A DNA stretch of 64,000 bases from DAOUET01 sp034430155 (GTDB lineage Bacteria; Chloroflexota; Anaerolineae; Anaerolineales; UBA4823), in contig DAOUET010000059.1 of assembly GCA_034430155.1 (NCBI GenBank), forward strand, positions 9,860 through 73,859, given 5' to 3'. The notes below the pieces were generated by a model that was not told the DNA's origin, searched no databases, and worked only from the letters and a program-made list of their open reading frames with translations. Each line of letters begins with the position of its first letter. The stretch's first letter is position 1. The position numbers and the translations under genes are program-made. Below, one piece after another: positions 62,300 through 64,000 of this stretch.

Positions 62300-63265
62300 T
62301 CATACATTCTGCAATTGATTCTTTTTCGTATAACCGAATGCACGCAACAGAGCAGCCAGTTTTAACCCTCGGCTTACAAAAGCACGCCGATTGAAAACAT
62401 CAAAATCATGCGCTTCGATATCGTCCAGAATCCCCTTATAAAGAATGGCTGCGGCAGCCACGGCGAAACGGCCATCGGGATGGAGCAGGGCAATCCCAGG
62501 CATAGCCTCGGCATACAGACGTCGAGCCCGGGCAATCTGGAAGCGCATAAAGCCGCGCCAGCGCTGGTCCACCCTTGCGGCCGCCACATCATTTTCGTTA
62601 AGGCGAAAGGTGGCCAGCTCATCCAGGGGGAGGTATAAGCGACCAGCAATCCAGTCTTCCCCCACGTCACGCAGGATATTGGTGAGTTGCAAAGCAACAC
62701 CCAACTTGATAGCATAGGGGATTGCTCCCTGATCGGAATATCCGGTGATATGCATGCTCATTAACCCCACTGTAGATGCCACACCATAGCAGTAAATCGA
62801 GAGGTCTTTAAAGGTCCGGTAACGCCGCTGTACCAGGTCACGCCCCACACCGTCTAGGAGCTGCTCCGCATAACGAAAAGGAATTTGATAGCCTGCCTGG
62901 ACGTCAGCCCAGGCCGTGAGCACCAGACTGTCAGGGACCCTGCGCTCTCCCCGTATACCTTCGCGCAAATGACGCAGCCTGGTCTCCGGCTGCTCTACGT
63001 TCTCATCTGCCAGGTTATCGGCGGTGCGGCAGAATGCATACAGGACTCGCATGGCAAGACGCTTTTCTCCCGGCAACAGGCTGGTTGCCAGATAGAAGGA
63101 GCGGCTGTATTCAGCTGTGATCGCTTCGCAGGCTGCGATGGCTTCGTGTAAAACCCGGTCCTTCTCCCTCTTAACATCCGGCCTAAGTGCCTCTCTCGGG
63201 GTACCGAGGGCTTCCTGGGCGAGGGTAAACAGATGCTGTTCCCATGATGGAGTTGTTGATTGCAA
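62300..63265 (-). CDS. crtB: Phytoene synthase
   Basis: This 321-residue enzyme joins two geranylgeranyl diphosphates to phytoene. It has the substrate-binding Asp motifs in AFCRTADNLADENVEQ and LTNILRDVGEDWIAGRLYLP, both typical of squalene/phytoene synthases. A GTG at 63301 opens the frame, but the strong promoter here would start transcription near 63297, inside it. The TTG at 63265 with AAAAGGAG upstream (10-base spacing) is therefore preferred. It is the first gene of the operon, next to the palindromic operator. No GGPP synthase lies in the window. Confidence 0.92.
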   Translation of the reverse strand: MQSTTPSWEQHLFTLAQEALGTPREALRPDVKREKDRVLHEAIAACEAITAEYSRSFYLATSLLPGEKRLAMRVLYAFCRTADNLADENVEQPETRLRHLREGIRGERRVPDSLVLTAWADVQAGYQIPFRYAEQLLDGVGRDLVQRRYRTFKDLSIYCYGVASTVGLMSMHITGYSDQGAIPYAIKLGVALQLTNILRDVGEDWIAGRLYLPLDELATFRLNENDVAAARVDQRWRGFMRFQIARARRLYAEAMPGIALLHPDGRFAVAAAAILYKGILDDIEAHDFDVFNRRAFVSRGLKLAALLRAFGYTKKNQLQNV

Positions 63266-63303
63266 GGTCAGGCTGCTCCTTTTAGTACTAATTTGATCCA
63301 CAA

Positions 63304-63332
63304 AGTATACTTGATTGTCAATATTTTGTCAA
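63304..63332 (-). promoter_or_regulatory. Consensus promoter of the carotenoid operon
   Basis: On the minus strand TTGACA (63327-63332) and TATACT (63304-63309) are separated by exactly 17 bases. This is close to the ideal sigma-70 promoter. The -35 box lies inside the palindromic operator, so a repressor bound there would block RNA polymerase. Confidence 0.85.
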
Positions 63333-63356
63333 GATTTACTTTGACAAAATATTGAC
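63317..63356. promoter_or_regulatory. CarH-type operator palindrome
   Basis: GTCAATATTTTGTCAA (63317-63332) and TTGACAAAATATTGAC (63341-63356) are perfect inverted repeats of 16 bases around an 8-base spacer. Within each arm the TGTCAA unit occurs twice at 11-base spacing. CarH tetramers bind 11-bp direct repeats overlapping a -35 box, so this is probably the site of the regulator encoded in the operon. Confidence 0.8.
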
Positions 63357-63379
63357 TCTTTTTGGTATCATGCTATGAT
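63352..63379 (+). promoter_or_regulatory. Divergent promoter sharing the operator
   Basis: On the plus strand TTGACT (63352-63357) and TATGAT (63374-63379) are separated by 16 bases. It points away from the carotenoid operon into a region where no intact gene is found, so a light-controlled divergent gene may have been lost. Confidence 0.5.
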
Positions 63380-63498
63380 CCGGTAGTTGTGGATGAGTGC
63401 AAGTAGAAACTCGCAAATCGAACAGATCATCAGGGGCCTGATCTTCCGCTATTGCCATAGCGGGCTTCCTCGCCTAGGCGAACACTCCCCTGTCCCCC

Positions 63499-63651
63499 AT
63501 GCCGGAGGCGATCAACGCTTTACAGTCCGACAGTCGTTTGCAGGTGAGCGAAGACGGCTGGATCTCTTTCCGGTCAGCCGGGATGGTGCTCGTTTGGTTT
63601 TCTTCTTTTGTACCTTTGGGGAGATTGTTAAACCTTGCGGGAAGCGCTTAG
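63499..63651 (+). pseudogene. Possible alpha/beta-hydrolase gene fragment
   Basis: A 50-codon frame MPEAINALQSDSRLQVSEDG-WISFRSAG resembles the N-terminal part of some alpha/beta hydrolases, then ends at a stop after VPLGRLLNLAGSA. The similarity is from memory and weak. No further hydrolase sequence follows. The rest of 63380-63819 holds no gene I can support. It lies downstream of the divergent promoter, so it may be what is left of a light-regulated gene. Confidence 0.25.
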
Positions 63652-63819
63652 TTCAACGGCCGGGTTCAGGCGCTTGCATGCCAGCAAACCGATTTACAAG
63701 CCAAAGCCGACACCCTAAGCGTAGATTGTTTGAAAAACCGCAGCGGTAGCGAGTCGCCTGGAACGATTTGTTGGGCCGACCGGTTTTTGGAATGTGGCCC
63801 GAAAATAAACGCCCCCCTT

Positions 63820-64000
63820 TCAGCGTTGCCGTAACAACCGGGCCGAATTGGCGAGTATTCCCAAATCTGGTAGAGATTGGGCGGCGGCGGCGAGAATGGG
63901 TGGCAAAAAGCCAAATGCAGCCAGCGCAAGCCCCATTACATTATAAACTGCCGTAAAGACGAGATTCATCTTGACGACGCCCATCGTCCGGCGGGCAATG
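63820..64000 (-). CDS. Heavy-metal P-type ATPase, C-terminal end, partial
   Basis: The frame enters from the right edge and ends at TGA 63820-63822. Its last 59 residues read RRTMGVVKMNLVFTAVYNVM, GLALAAFGFLPPILAAAAQS and LPDLGILANSARLLRQR. This is the final two-helix end of P1B-type metal ATPases (compare KxNLxxAxxYN and NSxRL). The usual Met-x-Ser-Ser of copper pumps is replaced by SLPDLG, so the metal is uncertain. The catalytic domains lie outside the window. Confidence 0.75.
   Translation of the reverse strand, partial: IARRTMGVVKMNLVFTAVYNVMGLALAAFGFLPPILAAAAQSLPDLGILANSARLLRQR

Noticed and set aside
63387..63749. Plus-strand frame of 120 codons
   Set aside because: Arg-rich and without family resemblance; another frame of the same stretch fits a hydrolase fragment better.
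1..64000. CRISPR arrays, rRNA genes, phage genes, intact transposases or a replication origin
   Set aside because: I saw no regularly spaced repeats, no rRNA-like sequence, no transposase or phage genes and no DnaA-box cluster; the only repeats are the palindromic elements listed.

Overview
The window looks like chromosomal DNA of an Anaerolineae-type member of the Chloroflexota. This is inferred from gene content, since no rRNA is present. The pointers are a fused GlyQS glycyl-tRNA synthetase, two PPi-type phosphofructokinases, an archaeal-style HMG-CoA synthase/thiolase-like/DUF35 set, Thr/Pro-rich surface proteins with sortases, several OmpR-type two-component pairs and a CarH-controlled carotenoid operon with a fused CrtYcd-type lycopene cyclase.

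Layout. 1-4.2 kb (minus): class I fumarase subunits, a SpoU methyltransferase, a GAF histidine kinase. 4.4-8.9 kb (plus): mevalonate-type genes (HMG-CoA reductase, HMG-CoA synthase, a thiolase-fold protein lacking the thiolase catalytic residues, DUF35). 8.9-11.5 kb: LysM/M23-like lipoprotein and patatin. 12-14.7 kb: surface protein behind a structured leader, sortase, convergent second sortase-like protein. 15.2-23.4 kb: exonuclease plus nucleotidyltransferase-like pair, a DUF4139-like pseudogene, GlyRS, DsbA-like protein, molybdopterin oxidoreductase. 23.7-26.6 kb: AT-rich island with a restriction-modification pair between a tRNA-Val and a tRNA-Val remnant. 26.6-36.7 kb (minus): isochorismatase-like hydrolase, broken FTR1 permease, two PPi-PFKs, methylmalonyl-CoA mutase large subunit, class V aminotransferase, broken ferric-reductase-like gene, HtrA protease. 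36.8-50.7 kb (plus): three OmpR/histidine-kinase pairs, the first preceded by a Pho-box-like repeat, around a cassette of alkaline-phosphatase-superfamily hydrolases and two secreted proteins. 52.4-63.4 kb (minus): a ten-gene carotenoid operon. The window ends in a heavy-metal P-type ATPase.

How genes work together. The carotenoid operon runs crtB, crtI, carH-like, membrane protein, SDR, MFS, two unknown proteins, P450, lycopene cyclase. It starts at a consensus promoter whose -35 box lies inside a perfect 16+16 bp palindrome built of 11-bp-spaced TGTCAA units. That is the architecture expected for a B12-dependent CarH photoreceptor, and the encoded regulator has the Wx9EH signature. This light-responsive unit, with three proteins of unknown function, is the most coherent candidate for new biology. 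The mevalonate cassette with its catalytically unlikely thiolase is second.

Gene decay is a theme. A DUF4139-like gene, an FTR1 permease, a ferric-reductase-like gene, a receiver domain and a tRNA-Val are all broken, and two of these lie near copies of a 97-bp palindromic repeat.
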